Source: Neckera pumila
Lineage: Eukaryota > Streptophyta > Bryopsida > Hypnales > Neckeraceae
Direction: 5' to 3'
Length of the DNA stretch: 64,000 nt
NCBI GenBank assembly: GCA_963969595.1
Contig: OZ018418.1
Location: 11,599,001 to 11,663,000, forward strand
Position numbers and translations under genes: made by a program. Of this stretch, positions 11,737 through 24,500 are shown in pieces. Within the stretch, counting starts at the first letter, position 1. Each line of letters opens with the position of its first letter. The notes beneath the pieces are model-generated. The model was given only the letters and a program-made list of their open reading frames with translations, had not been told where the DNA came from and did no database searches.

Positions 11737-12808
11737 GGGGTCATTGCAAGAAACACTTGTACTATTTGTTGCATTTTGTCACACCTTAGTTTTTTATTTT
11801 TTGTTTTGGCTATAACTTTTATCTTTTAGGTCCAAATGATTCAAAATTTATAGGAAAGCTATTTATAACCATTATATATTTGATTTGATTTTTGAGGATT
11901 TTTCAAAAATAATTTACTATTTTTAGACAACCTTGAAAATTTCTCACAATGACTAATTTAGGGGGGTTTAGCACCATTTAAGTGCAAAAAACAAATTTTG
12001 AGCTGGAATTTGGAGAAATTGGTTTTTTAGTAGACTTACAGCTACTATCCAAAGGAATTTTAAAAATACTTGTTTTTATGTGGTATAGAGGTCCACAAAA
12101 AGAGCTTCTTTCTACATTTACTTTCAAAGATACAAAACAATATTTTGGTCAAATCTTATCACCAAAAAGTCTTCTCAATTGTCAGTTTTTATATTTTAAG
12201 AAAAAATCCTATTTTTTACAAATAAAAATGTTAGAAGTGGTATTTTCTTCACTAAACTTTTGGACATAGAATTCATGTAGAATTTTGGTGAAGATAATAC
12301 AACTTCTAACATTTTAATTTGTAAAAAATAGAATTTTCAAAAAAGAAAACATCAAAACTAAATATTTGAGAAGACTTTTTTGTGATGAGATTTGACCAAG
12401 AAACTCACTATAATGTTGTTTTATATCTTTGAAAAAAAATGTAGAAAGAAGCTCTCCTTGTGGACTTCTACACCACATAAAAATAAGTATTTTTAAAATT
12501 CCTATAAAGAGTAGCTATTAGTCTTCTAAAAAAACATCCTCTCTAAATTTCAGCTCAAAATTCGTTTTATGGGTTCCAATAGGTGCTAAAAACCCTAAAT
12601 CACCGATTGTGAGAAGTTTTTGGGGTTGTTTAAAAATAGTAAATTATTTTTGAAAATCCTCAAAAATTAGATAAGGTATATAAAAGTTATGAGTAGCTTC
12701 TTTGTAAATTTCAAGTCATTTGGAGCTAAAATACAAAAGTTATGGCAAAAACAAAAATAAAGAACTAAGGTATGACATACCGCATTAAGTGTTTCTTGCA
12801 ATCACCTC
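11737..12808. repeat. Large foldback (long inverted repeat, about 0.5-kb arms)
   Basis: The left arm (11737-12258) and right arm (12278-12808) are reverse complements over their whole length. They share TCATTGCAAGAAACACTT at the outer ends, CACACCTTAG/CATACCTTAG, TTTGAGGATTTTYAAAAATAA, AATTTTGAGCTGRAATTT and TTTTTATGTGGTRTAGA. Identity looks like 80% or better. The loop is only about 20 bases (near 12259-12277). No ORF spans it convincingly. It could be a foldback or MITE-like element, or a source of long hairpin RNA. Confidence 0.85.
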
Positions 12809-12829
12809 CTAGCTCTATCCATCGTCAAG

Positions 12830-13640
12830 CTAAAAGTGGAATCGATGTAACTTTTTGATCACCAAAGATTGGTATTAAGAACCTCATTTGTGTTAACTAG
12901 GGATATGAATTCTATGTGTTTGACAATTTGTCTCTAGGCACTAGTGATTCCATTCCCAAACCTTGAACCACAAGAAATGGAGGGGTTTTGAGCTATAAGC
13001 TATATATTGGAAAGAAACTAATAGTTGGATTTTGGATAAGGTTCCATTATATGGATTCTATACCTAAGTAATATCTTTAGGATCGATATATCTGGTTCAG
13101 TTGCAAAGAGAATCTATATGGCTAATAATGCCGTAAGGAATACCTGAGAGTTGAGTAACTTTAAGCTTCCAATCTTCTTGGAAAGGCAACGGTCATCCCA
13201 AGCCTTGCTAGTCCAAGTTGTATGTTCTGTACCATTCCAAAGGAAATTATTTTAGCTACTACAAATTGATCTAATGGCTTGCAGGGAGCCGGTCTAGATG
13301 GCAATGAAGTAATAGAGAGTTGGAAGAAGCATGACAGTTACTACAATAATCCTATCAACAAGTGATAGTTGTTGGAAAGTCCCATAAGACAGCTTCTTTG
13401 TGACTTTTTCTTTAAGGAAGCCATCAATGTTGGTCGTTCCCAAAGTAATGCCAAAAGGAGCTCCTAATAGTTTTGATAATGATCTTTTGGGGCCTCAAAT
13501 CAAGTTGAATGCATCCATCCATGATGGTCTTGGAAGGTCTTTATGTCGTCTTGTTTCCCACTACTCAAAGGGAAATGACATAGCTGACTTTATTTATCTC
13601 CATGATACCCCTTGAATGGCTAAGAATGCTTTCTGACCAC
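12830..13640 (-). pseudogene. LINE reverse-transcriptase fragment
   Basis: Read on the minus strand, the region gives a degenerate C-terminal reverse-transcriptase part of a non-LTR retrotransposon. It contains LGAPFGITLGTTNIDGFLKE (about 13485-13425), KVTKKLSYGTFQQLSLVDRI (about 13425-13365), LLPTLYYFIAI, NNFLWNGTEHTTW and SKAWDDRCLSKKIGSLKLLN. These match the usual order: 'LGxxxG', then 'kv..kL..w...LSxxGR..li..vl...p.Y', then 'FLWxG...w..W..vC.pK..GGLgi'. In-frame stops (for example after FIAI) show it is dead. Neither the endonuclease nor the YxDD motif is present, so this is a short relic. Confidence 0.7.
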
Positions 13641-13867
13641 TACGCACTAGCCCAGATAGATGAATACATAGGGATTTTCTCCCACCTTAAAGAACCACAT
13701 CCCCACACTACCATGGTTGAACCCTGAGACTGATTCCAATATCCTGATCTCCCAATTGCAAACCCTCAATTTACCTAGGTACTTAACCAGAGCTACAACT
13801 GGCTCTACATCTGGGCAACTGTCCATTCTCGTGAGATCTAGAGACGTCAAAATGTATACGCAAAATT

Positions 13868-13980
13868 TCAAATACAAGAAAACAACATCCAAATTGACAT
13901 GTCCAAATTGACTAATAGTATTCAAATTGACAAAAAAAATGTCCAAATTGACAGAAAAAATGTCCAAAATGACTGAAAAT
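13868..13980 (+). repeat. TGTCCAAATTGAC-type minisatellite
   Basis: About five imperfect copies of a 20-22-base unit (CAAATTGACAAAAAAAATGTC and variants) run through this stretch. The same unit recurs in the other orientation at 33838-33975, and as the terminal motif of the hairpin element at 60365. Confidence 0.8.
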
Positions 13981-14059
13981 GATAACATTCCCTTATAGTG
14001 ACGGGATTTGTTCGTAGGATTTGAAACTTAAAGGTAGAAAAGGGGCGTAAACACTCTCC

Positions 14060-14760
14060 ATATTTGCTCTTTTGGGAATGGTCCAATCATTGGAGCTCAA
14101 TCCAGCTCAATGGCAACGGGACAACAGAAGCCAACTAATGGCATGTACCACGGCAATTAGCCACAACCTCCTCACCAAAAACTGTCAATTGAAGAGGTCC
14201 ATTCCATCTAAATGGTCTGATAATCTTCCCCTTTCCTCTGCATTAGATTGGAAAGAGGTTTGGCATAAGACAAGAGCTCAAAAAGATGCAGCTTTCATGT
14301 GGTCGGTGTAACATAATGTGGTCACGGTTCATTCAATCTATGGAGAGCGCAGATTGTACCAGACATTGACACTAGCTGTTATTGTTGTTCTTTTGGATGT
14401 GAAGAGACTTTTTTTCATAGATTCTTCTTCTGTCCAAGAGCCGAAGAGATTTGGGACTATGCTCAATCCATTCTCTACCATATTTTAGATGACCCCCCAT
14501 CCATTGGACATTATACTCGCTTCAGTTTGACCCAGTGTATTTTTAATACCCAGATCCCTAAGAGATTCCAAGGCATTCAAACCATTTGAATCCTTTTTAG
14601 AGGTTCTTCTCATTCGTTGATATGGATCTCCTGAAATAATTGAATCTTCATCCAATCCAGTTGGCCTTTGGAATTCGTCCACAATGCCTTATGGAATGCA
14701 CTTCTTACTTTTGGGTGGGCGACACAACTTAAAGTTCAACTAGGTGCTCAACAACAGCCT
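14060..14760 (+). pseudogene. LINE C-terminal zinc-binding (zf-RVT) fragment
   Basis: The plus strand encodes, across shifting frames, LDWKEVWHKTRAQKDAAFMW and then, near 14375-14480, CYCCSFGCEETFFHRFFFCP followed by RAEEIWDYAQSIL. This is the CxxC...ET..H.FF.CP.A..IW signature of the reverse-transcriptase zinc-binding region at the end of plant LINEs. A stop at 14309 and several frame changes make it a pseudogene. It faces the opposite way from the LINE fragment just upstream, so the two are not one collinear element. Confidence 0.7.
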
Positions 14761-15063
14761 AACTAAGCTTCTAATATTTGGTTTAAGTTTGATCAAATTT
14801 GGATTCACTTCCAATATCTAGCTCATAAATCAGGGTCTAACATTGTTTGGAATAAGAAAGGTCCTCCTCTTTGCATGTTTCAATAGGTTCTTGGCTCTTT
14901 GTCTCTTAATTTCTGTTCATATCTCTTCACTGTCCAACCTCACGGCTAGGTTGTTGTTTCTTGTTTTTTCATTAAATGCAATGGTTCTTCCATTTGTTCA
15001 AAAATATCTATATATGCCCAATAAATAATTGGATGAGAAAAGCTTTTATTTTTAATCTACGTC
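14761..15063. other. Spacer upstream of the CCDC25 gene
   Basis: I recognise nothing in it apart from a TATATATG sequence at about 15008, some 355 bases before the start codon. That is far for a TATA box unless the leader is long. Confidence 0.35.
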
Positions 15064-15364
15064 GCAAAATTGTCATCCACATGGCGCTGCTGGAGTTACT
15101 GGGTTAAACTTTTACACACCACTCATGGGAATCCTGATTCCTCCCGTTCTTTCTGCGCAGATTCTGTTTCGCGCCTTCGAAGCGTTGAGTCTACTTCCTT
15201 GCTGACACTTCAATTGTTCGTTGTCGGTTGTTGCGTATTCAGCCATGAGAGCACGTGGCGAACGGACAAGGAACTCCTCCACAGCAGGGCGATTCTGATG
15301 TTTGGTTCTTTTTCTGGTTCGCGGTGCGCGTATTGCGAAAGAGAGCCGCGGATTCTCACTAAAC
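15064..15364 (+). promoter_or_regulatory. Putative promoter and 5' leader of the CCDC25 gene
   Basis: Base composition shifts from AT-rich to markedly GC- and CpG-richer over these 300 bases (for example TTCGCGGTGCGCG and AGAGCCGCGG), typical of a plant core promoter and 5' UTR. The transcription start cannot be fixed by eye. The ATG at 15365 sits in an AAACATGG context. Confidence 0.5.
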
Positions 15365-17568
15365 ATGGTGTATTATTTTAACTCTCGGTCCGAGGTCGGG
15401 GATTACGTTATTTACATGGGCCTCGACAAGCACGAGAACGAGGACCTCATCAAGTACGGCTTGCCGGAGGATGTCTGGTGTGATTTTAACGCCCTGCGTT
15501 TCGAGGTCGTTAGTCGTTTTGTGGGAGATGTTCTGAGAATTTAGGGTTTGTAATCTTGCGGGGTAATTTCTTGTCTGAATTTTGTCCTTTGCGATTGATT
15601 TGGGCTCTTGCTGTTGGGAGTTCGTATTTTAGTGTAGTTGCTTCTTGCGTTTTCTTGCTGAGTTCTTTAGAAGACGTAGTTTCTTGAAGAAGGAAACCAG
15701 TTCTAGTGATCTGATATGCAGCTTGATAAAGTCTATGTTGTTAGGAACCGCGGAACTGAGGTTTCGTGGAGTTTTCGGGTTATCGTTATTGCGGGGCTGA
15801 TTTATAACGGTGGATTAGATGTGGTCTAACAATATTCGCTTACTTCCAGTTCACTCCGTAGCTAGTAACTCCCTGCTCTATAAATGCTAGGATCAATTGT
15901 CTCTGTCTCATTTGGAAGAGTACTGTGCCGCATGGCTGGGGTTAACGGGCATATGCTGCATGGAATATATCTTAAGTCATCCCAGCAACTAATACAGAGC
16001 TGCTTTCATCTTACTTTCTATGACCTGCTTTTACTAATATGCATTTTAAAAACACGATGAATGGCCTTGATATATTTTCGGATTAAAGACTGGATTCCGC
16101 CTTTTTTGGTAGCAATCAGCTACATAGATTTGTAGGAGACCTTTTAGCATTTGTTTTGGGGTGTTGCTCACCTGTCCGAAAGAAAAACTGTCGTTTTTGC
16201 AGAACTATTTGAAACACCTCTGGGGAGCTTTAAGTTGTGAAGGCATTTATATGTGGTCGATCGGTTTTTGATGCTCTGCCTTGAGTTAGTGCTCGACGAG
16301 GAAGTGCAGATTTCGCAAATAATACTGAGGAGATGCATCAATCCTGCAGGTTCCATGTGGATAAGCTGTCATCTGCTCATGTGTACCTAAGAATGGACAA
16401 GGGCCAGACTATGGAGATGATCAGCCCGGAACTTCTTGAAGATTGCGCTCAGCTTGTGAAAGCTAATTCTATCCAAGGTCGGTTGGTAGCCTCAGAGTGT
16501 GGAGTTATCTATGTATTAGTGAAAACGGCGTTCTGTTTCATAATAATATTCCAGAAAATGCTTATAGCGGAGCGGGTTTCATTTTTTGTTTAGGTTCGGC
16601 CTCATGGACATGCAGGTGCTATCTATTGTAGGAAATAAACTCAACAACTTGGATGTTGTGTACACGCCTTGGTATAACCTGAGGAAGACTCAAAGCATGG
16701 ACGTTGGTCAAGTCGGCTTTCACAACTCTAAGCTGGTAAGAGTTTCCTTGGTTTGGCAGATATTTATGTCTCGTATTGATGTGTCAAGGTTTCGTTGTAG
16801 TTTAATACTGTCATTGCAGGTACGAACATTTCGGGTTGAGATACGCAAGAATGAAATTGTGAATCGACTGAACAAGACCAAAACTGAACAGACTCCAGAT
16901 TTGAAAGGTGATTTTGTCTATTAAGAATCATCTGTGTTTTTAGCTATCCAGATTACTTTATTCTGAAACATACTGTGATTAATTTACTTGATGAATCTGT
17001 CGGATACAGCTGAAAGAGAGGCCTACAATGCTGCAGAGAGAAATGAACGGAAGGCTTATTCTAAAGAGAAGGTACTCCTCAGTCCCTCTGAACTCTTAAT
17101 AACTGTATTTAGTTTACAGCGAGATATCTTCTTAAAGATTTTTTACATCATGCTTGTTTGTCAAATACATATTTATATCTCCTAATGTATAGTCAACTTC
17201 ACATCTGTGTTCACCTTGAGAGCCTAGTATAGTTGGTGGTTGATAATATGATGCATAATTGAGAGAAAAGCCACATGAGATGGTTCTTTATCTGTTCTTT
17301 GTGTAAATTAGATCGGAGCACCAAGGGCTCTTTAGTCTATATCTATTAAAGCGGGTGATAGTCATTGCAGCGTTTCCTAATTTGCGAGAACTGACGAGGT
17401 TTTATTTAAACGTAGAAACGACGAGAAGAATTAGAACGGCTGGAGAAAGAGAGACAAGCAGAAATACGGAGCTATACAAGACTCATGGTTCCGCAGAAGA
17501 TGACATCGAACAAAGACATCGCTGCCAAGGGAAAATCTCTAGCCGAGTTGGAAGACGATTTTATGTGA
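15365..17568 (+). CDS. CCDC25: CCDC25 / DUF814 (NFACT-R domain) protein, six exons
   Basis: Exons are 15365-15477, 16350-16477, 16632-16735, 16820-16907, 17010-17071 and 17416-17568. All five introns are GT-AG, and the spliced frame is 648 bases (215 residues plus TGA). The product begins [19 protein letters not shown] and continues with [20 protein letters not shown], then [22 protein letters not shown] and [15 protein letters not shown] charged, helical, coiled-coil-like tail (about residues 130-195) ends in LAELEDDFM. These are the landmark blocks of eukaryotic CCDC25 and its plant orthologues, and the length matches what I recall for them. The fold is the NFACT-R/DUF814 RNA-binding module related to the ribosome-quality-control factor NEMF/Tae2. 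The cellular role in plants is not settled, and animal CCDC25 has also been reported as a membrane DNA sensor. No breaks were found, so the gene is probably functional. It stands alone between repeats. Confidence 0.95.
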
Positions 17569-20490
17569 CGTCTTTCCATGGTTCACTGAGTTTAATACTA
17601 TTATGATGTTATACACTGTCCTGTTTCATTTGCAAATGCCATGTTCTTCTCTGGCAAGCAAACAATAACTGGACCTGATTCTCTCTGCGCCCTCCCCATT
17701 CTGTCAAGTAGAATTCTGATGAAGTGCTATCAATACGACCTCAACCTTGGAAGGACGGTGAATTCTGGAAGTGTCCTTTGGATGGTCAAACAGTCTTTAT
17801 TCATATTGATGAATGGATGATTTTCATCCAATTTTTGGTGTGCAATTTTATTAACCTTGGGAGGATGTTGGAAGGATGTTGAGTCCAAAAAGTGATCAAT
17901 GGATAACTTTCAAGATTGTTGTAGGTATAAAGAGTGCACTTAAGGTAGTCTGTGCTAAAAGTGACGATTCTTAGACAGATTATGATAGACAGTTGCATTT
18001 TGCTTTCATCAATGCACTAGCAATGTGTATTTTTGGAGATGGTTGCTTTTAGTGACCACTATGTTTCAACTTCAGAAATTCTTAACTAATTTCATGAAGG
18101 TCTAAGCAATATAAAATGATTTTGGTTAGATGCCAATTTCATTTTTTTTCCTATAAACAAATTGTTGAAAATTATTCTAAGGAGTTTAACTTCCCCCAAA
18201 AGGCAATTAGTCCTTAAATACTTGCTTTAAAAGTAGACTATTTTATTGGTACAAAATTTGAATTGTTTTTAGAAAGGCTCTTTGTGATAAGTTCATTCAA
18301 AGTTATAATATATTTATTTACTGCCTATCCTATCTTATTTTTAATACCATTTTTTATGAATTGTACTATATAAATTTAGAAAATTGTTCATATGATTTCA
18401 AATGTTGTGAATTTATAGTACCTTGTTAGGGTTAAATTATGTCAAATCTAAAATAATATTATATTAGTCAATTGCTGTAATCTACAAGTATTAAATCAAT
18501 AAGTGAGTGGGGTTCATCTTTGTTTCCTATTGACTTTGCCAATACAATTTATATAAGACAATTATGATTTGAAAAATGGGACATGATATGATATGACATG
18601 ACATCCTTTTTTAGCGATATGATATCCATCTTATATCGAATAGTGTGTGTCTTGACATCCATCCATATATCAAAGACCAATACTTCCATGAAGATGAGAA
18701 AATGAATTTGATTATCATATTCTTTGCAAAAGCAAGTTGGAAACTCTTGCATCAAAAACATGGTGATAGCAATTCAAGACAATTTGAAAGATTTCTTACA
18801 AGAAATCCCAAGTTAAACAAGAAAATAGCCATACAAATGGCATTCAGTGAGATTGTTGATATGTAGCAATGCATTCATCATTCCATCTTCAGAATTCACA
18901 TCATCATTCCAAATTAATAAAATGAAGTATTTGAAAGAGACATCTTGGTGACCTCCGGTTTCAAGTTAAACAAGCAAAATCTTGAGCTTTAATTCATTAA
19001 AAGCTTTAATAAAGATAAGACTTCTTATGGGATTCATTTTTTAATTAGCCGTCACTCCTGGAACACCTCATACAATCCAACAAAAAAAAACGTTGGTAGA
19101 ATATGTTTTGTGGCAAGGCTTTTGGTGAAGTTCAAATGTGAATAATTGCATGTAGCAGCCACCAATTTTGTGGAGCTTCCACAACTCCACGCCTTGTATG
19201 CATTGTTGTTTATTATATTTGATTTCAGATGTGTTCTTCTTTGGAAACTTATATAAAAAAATATATAAATTCTAAATTTTTTGGAAGCTTAACTTAGAAT
19301 TGATTCATTTATTAACCCTTCACATTTAAGATAGGTATTGACGCAATCATCATGTAAGGTCATCCCTAGTTTTTGCAAATGAGGCTGTTTTCTACTTTCC
19401 ATCGAATTCTTATAATATTGATTTGCATTTGTTCTGCCTATGAGCACATTTTTAGGCTTTTCCGTAGAACTTTGTAAAGATACATGGCAATCAGGTCTTT
19501 AGTTCTGTCAAACTCTGTGATTGAAAAGTCTGGCTTACATAGTTTAGGTGTTGTAGTCTTTGCAAACAATAGAACTTCTCTGACAAGCCTTAGACTTGTA
19601 AGGGAATAAGACTTCAGTTCATCTTTCATTTTTGAGTCAATATTTAATTGCTTTAGACAGGTGCAATTATATTTATAGCAGACACCCATGCAAATAATTA
19701 AACAAATCCGAAGTCACAAAGTTTGGATTAGCCTATTGTAGGGGGAAAGAAAATGACTTTCATATAAATATTATTAATTTAGATTTTATTATTTTATTAA
19801 ATCCGTGCTATTTTTATTTTCACTTTCTATCCATATCTTCAAATATTGATTATAATATATCTTCTCTTTCTTCTGTTGTGAACATCATATTTAGGAGTTA
19901 GTCATTTCATAGATTTCTCAACCTTCAATTGAATGGATCTGACTATTCTATTTCAACTACATTTCAAGAAAAACAAATGAAGACTTCCTCATTGTCTAAG
20001 CATGAGCTCAAAAGATGACAAAGTATTTAATTATGTCACAACTCTCTTGTACAAATTCAGGTGACAATGCCAACAAGAAATTAAAAAAAGACGTATATAA
20101 TTACTTTAGAAGACCCCTCAAATAATAGTGGCTTCTTCAAATACAATCCGTAAAACATTATATTCAAAATTTTGGGAGTTTAGGTCCCTCCCAAAATAAT
20201 GGTCTCCATTTGTAGTGTTCAAAAATAGAATACAAATGAATGAAATTTAAATTGGAAGGACCTAATTTTGAAGTTAGAAATTGTAGTTTCCATTAAAATG
20301 ACAGTTTATGGTATTATAAATAATAACTCCAATCATAGACAACCCACATAAATTATTTGATTATTGCAGAAGTAAATTAGGCTTACGTAGATAGTTTACG
20401 ATTTGTTGCCTTTTTTCAAGGTAGACTATAAAATGTGGACTTCTGCGCATTAAATATAGGTCCATATCTATAAATATATATATTTTTTTG
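17569..20490. other. AT-rich downstream spacer, no recognised feature
   Basis: The first few hundred bases probably include the 3' UTR of the CCDC25 gene. Beyond that I found only short open frames without domain signatures, poly-T/poly-A tracts and a run of ATGATATGA/ATGACATGAC at 18585-18605. I see no element boundary. Confidence 0.45.
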
Positions 20491-20496
20491 ATAATA

Positions 20497-20660
20497 GGTC
20501 ACCCTATTGAGTTAGGGTATGTTGCGGGAAATAATATAGAGACGGATGGTTGTGTGATTGCTGGTCCGGGTTCGATTCCTGTTGACTTGCATCAAATTAA
20601 GCCGTGGGGTGCTATTCCAAAACAGAACAATAAGGTGCCTTGTATTCAAATTCTACACAC
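20497..20660 (+). repeat. Possible tRNA-derived SINE remnant
   Basis: GGTCCGGGTTCGATTCC at about 20563-20579 contains a good RNA polymerase III B box (GGTTCGANTCC consensus). The DNA from 20497 to 20660 is GC-richer than its flanks. No convincing A box or tRNA cloverleaf can be drawn and the T-stem pairs imperfectly. I therefore call it a SINE-like relic, weakly. Confidence 0.3.
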
Positions 20661-21026
20661 ACAAATTTTATTGTTTCCAGTTTGAGTTCATAGAATAATT
20701 TCAATGTTCCCAAATAACATGAATACATAAATACAATACATTTCAATTAAAATACAAATAGGTGTTCAATAAAACAATAATATATTTCAAATATTATCTT
20801 GGCATGCAAGATACTTCATACAAAGTATGATACTATTTTGAACACCAATCCACAAAGTCAAATATCTATACTTCAATCAAGACAATATGGCCTTGTTTAC
20901 TATAACACGTGATATCAAATCACATGAAGCAAACATAATTAGGAAAAAAAAAGATAAATATTACTCTATACTCTCAAACGTATCCTCTACCATTTGAAAA
21001 GTATTTCTGTAGTTCTCTATACGCAT
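20661..21026. other. AT-rich spacer 3' of transposase relic 1
   Basis: I see no gene. At about 20907-20927 there is CACGTGATATCAAATCAC, an imperfect relative of the palindrome family described in the findings. Confidence 0.4.
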
Positions 21027-21598
21027 TCATTCTGCATCGAAGGAAGGTAGAGTGCCCTTGATAACTTCAACTTGAGCAGTTGGTATCTTCAAAACACACT
21101 CAGTCGTGTCTTTCTTCATCCTAGACTTCCACGTCGTCACAAGAGAATTGGTATTCTCCCAAATTGGATCTTTGGTGTCGTCTACATTCCAACGCAATCC
21201 TTTGTTCGAGTCCCAACCATGATAAAACTCTTGAACATTTCGCTCTCGTGATGTAGGCATAAAGTATTGAATCTTAATACAATTAGGATGCTCTGGGTTA
21301 CTGAAAGGGTCAGACAAGGCCCTAACAATCTATATTGGTTTCGGATCTTCACCAGCAGGTCGAAGTGCAAGAAAATATCCTTCATAAACATCACGCGGCA
21401 TCCGAAAAGATGGATTAGGGCGATTGCGAAGGTTTCCAACAAATGCATCATCCTCAACAAACTCCTCACGAACCTCACCGTCGTCATCAAGTTCGTCTTC
21501 CTCTGTGGTTTCTACTCTAGTGGAGGGCCAAAAGCCATCCTTCAATTCTACAGATGGCTCAATTGGCTCCTTCAACGTTGCATTCACCGCTCACCAAT
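21027..21598 (-). pseudogene. DDE-type transposase relic 1, C-terminal part
   Basis: The minus strand encodes ELKDGFWPSTRV, an acidic linker, REEFVEDDAFVGNLRNRPNP, a GYFLALRPAGEDPKPIWIVR-like segment broken by a stop near 21330, IKIQYFMPTSRERNVQEFYH, GWDSNKGLRWNVDD, and a terminal TECVLKIPTAQVEVIKG stretch. This looks like the C-terminal substrate-contact or Tudor/BAH-like region of a large transposase family that I recall from moss and algal genomes; the family assignment is from memory. The part just upstream lies on the far side of the LTR inserted at 21599, at 25399-25848. The frame runs from one part into the other if the LTR is left out, apart from one in-frame TGA at the junction. Confidence 0.6.
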
Positions 21599-24500
21599 TG
21601 TCGGAACTTGAAAATCCACTTTTACTAATTTAAAATATAAATGAAGGAATAATATTCTTCTTAACAGTAAATTTTTTCGATTTTAAGATAGTTATAGACC
21701 GTCTAATGTTTAGAACCGGAAACCGGAAGTGGACTGATCAGGAATCGATGTAAAGGCTAACCGAATGTATCGGAAACAAGGAACTGGAGTTCGAATTTGC
21801 CTAGACCGGATTAGGAAAGGGGTAACAGGAGCCGGCATCCAACGGTAACCTACTTAACCCTAGGGAACTACGGGAACGTTATAATCATTAGTGAACGGAA
21901 ATCCTAAACGGGCAGGTTTAACGGGCAAAGCCTGGATTAGAGGAATCATTAGGAGCAGCTGGGATTGGCTCTCTTAAACCCCATCCGTCCAGAGACTAGT
22001 CACTTACATTTTCCTGCCCTGACTGAAAGTTGTAGCAACGTGCACCATTACTGGTTTCCGGTCTGTGCATCAGTATTGGGTTTTGAGTTGACGGACTGCG
22101 GAAGAGAGTGCTTGAAGAACATTAAGCGCAAGAGAGAGGTCTGCTAGCATCCCAGCTTAGCGTTAGTGCTTGCACAGCTGAAAGGGAGAGAGAGAGTCGT
22201 GAGAACCACTCTTTTTCCGATTTCCGAGAGTAAAACGGTCGCATCCTAACGGAAGGAGAAATGGCTGCAAGTCAGAGCGGGGGAGCCACCATCTGGCTCC
22301 GGTATGTGACGCCATGATTGCCCAAGGAGGAGCTGGAGCTGGCGGAGCTGAAGAAAGACCTGGAGCAGATGAGGTGCGCTGGGTTCCTGATCCGACCGTG
22401 GGACTTCAGAAGCAAAGCAGTAGTGGCGGAATTGAGGCCTGGAGTGCTAACTCGCGCCGCGACCACAATCCATGCAAAGCCCAAGCGATGGACGGCAGAC
22501 ATATGGAGGAAGGTCTATCTATTCGACCAGGAAGGCAAAGGAAGTGTATCCCGGAAACACCAGTATACGGTGGGTAAGTTTCGAAACCCAATTAGTAAGA
22601 AAGACGGGTTCTCAGTCACCGATTATATCAATCAGAGAGAGAAGCGGTTGTTACAGTATGTCTTGGCCATTCTCAACCCGGAAAGGCCAAGCCGAGTTTC
22701 TCTGACATTAGCCAACACAATATTTGGTGCATTGTCTGGAGACCGGAAAGTAGATTGGGGAGTGGGCATCCAAGACCAAGTACTGAAAATGGTGAATAAT
22801 GTTGGAAAGGCCAAGCCTTCCGCCATCTGTCCATTCCTGATTCATCTGTATCATTCTGAAGGGGTGATGACAAAAGATGAAGAAGTAGAGTATGAGGCCA
22901 TTGCTGCCTTGGTAGATTTTGAAGTTCCGGACTTAGATCCTGAGACCGGAAGAGAGGAAGAGTCCTCAGATGAGGGAGACAATGAGGATGAGCAGAGCGA
23001 GTCTGAGGACGATGACGATGAGAGTGAGGATGATGATAAGGGTGAGGAAACGAGAGGAAAGGGTCAGGTAAAGAAAGAGCAGACCAAGGATACCGATCCG
23101 GTCTGGAGAGACGAGCCGCTAGAGAGAATCACCCGAGAATTGAACAACTTTAGGGCCCGGTATGAGATAGAGCAAGGGGCGATGCAAACCATCTGCACCA
23201 CAGTGGGCACCGTCCACCCAGCTCAAGCCTTAACTCGGGTAATACGGCTTATCCGAGAGAAGGAGAAGAATGAAAACAAGGAAGAATTGGCAAAGCTTTC
23301 CGGCCAAGTGGCCACTCTTAAACATGAGTTGCGCCAGAAAACAGAAGAGGTGGAGAAGGAGAAAACGTTCTTCAAGCAGGCGCGAGACATCATTTCCCGA
23401 ATCCGGGAATTCATCACCCATCTGGGTGAAGTTGTCAACAAGGCTAACTTGTTTGACCAATAAGTAATGATGGAAGGACGACAGCTGCATCAGAAGCTCA
23501 TACTAGCTATGGTGACTTATCACAAGAAGATGGAGTCCACACTGGAGCAGCTGCGAGAAGTGATGCACGAGGTAAACCCTCGAAGTGATCCTGCACCGAG
23601 ACCAGAACCGGATCACAAACTTGTTCAGCAGCCAACAGCAGAGGACAAGGATAAAGGTGAGACTCTTCACGAGCAACCAGACCTACCTTTACCGGATGAG
23701 CACCAGGAAGCCAAGACAAGTCAGGTGCAGGAAACTGAGGTGGAGATCACCAAAGTCACCGACCCGGATCCGGAAAATGACGAGTTGGAGATCACAAAGG
23801 TGACGGGACCGGATCCAGCAAAGGCACAGGGACCGGAACCGACAACCGGACTAGAAGGGTCCATTCCAGGGGAGAGTACTAAGGTGAATCAGATGAGTGC
23901 CCTCTCACCCTCCAAGTCTTCTCCCGAGACTCCCGGAAAAAAGGTGCAGTTTGGAGATGCAGGGAAGATGACGACCCTAATGCAGTCTGTGGTGAAGACA
24001 GAGACTGGAGCCGGTCGCGGCACTTCATCCGGCTCACCGAGTAAGGGCCTAATCAGGAAACCGGCTGGAGGAGATGCAATACCTCAGAGCAAGGTAGCAA
24101 AGCCTACTTTTGTCCTGCATAAGAGAAAGGTTCCTGAGCCACAGTCGGCCAAGAAGAAATTCACCAAGGTTCAGGAGGAAGAGGAAGAAGAAGAGTATTC
24201 CAACTATGATGAAGAGGAATCCGGTTCTGACCAGGATTCTGAACCTTATTCGGATCCCAATCAGGCCTTGGCAGAGACTCGAGCGACAAAGGCGAAGGCG
24301 GCCAGAGAGAAGGCCAAAGTCCGGTCTAAACAGCCTGCCAGGCCGCAGACCGGAAAGAAGCCCTTGACCCGGAAGGGACCAACAAAGGCGGGGTTTTCTC
24401 CAGTTAAGAAGATTAGAAAGTAGGTGAAGGTTCTAACAGTGACTGTAAGTCTGCATGCCTAATTTTGACAAGTAGATGTGTAGATATATTTTTAGTTTAA

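Noticed and set aside
20550..20600. tRNA gene suggested by GGTTCGATTCC
   Set aside because: The B box is good, but the T-stem has a mispair, no acceptor stem can be formed and no A box is convincing. Kept only as a weak SINE call.
22318..24423. Two separate genes (381 and 318 codons) in the family A LTR
   Set aside because: Both lie in one frame separated by a single TAA. The other copies read through this point, and an upstream ATG in the same frame is separated only by one TGA. It is one broken ORF.
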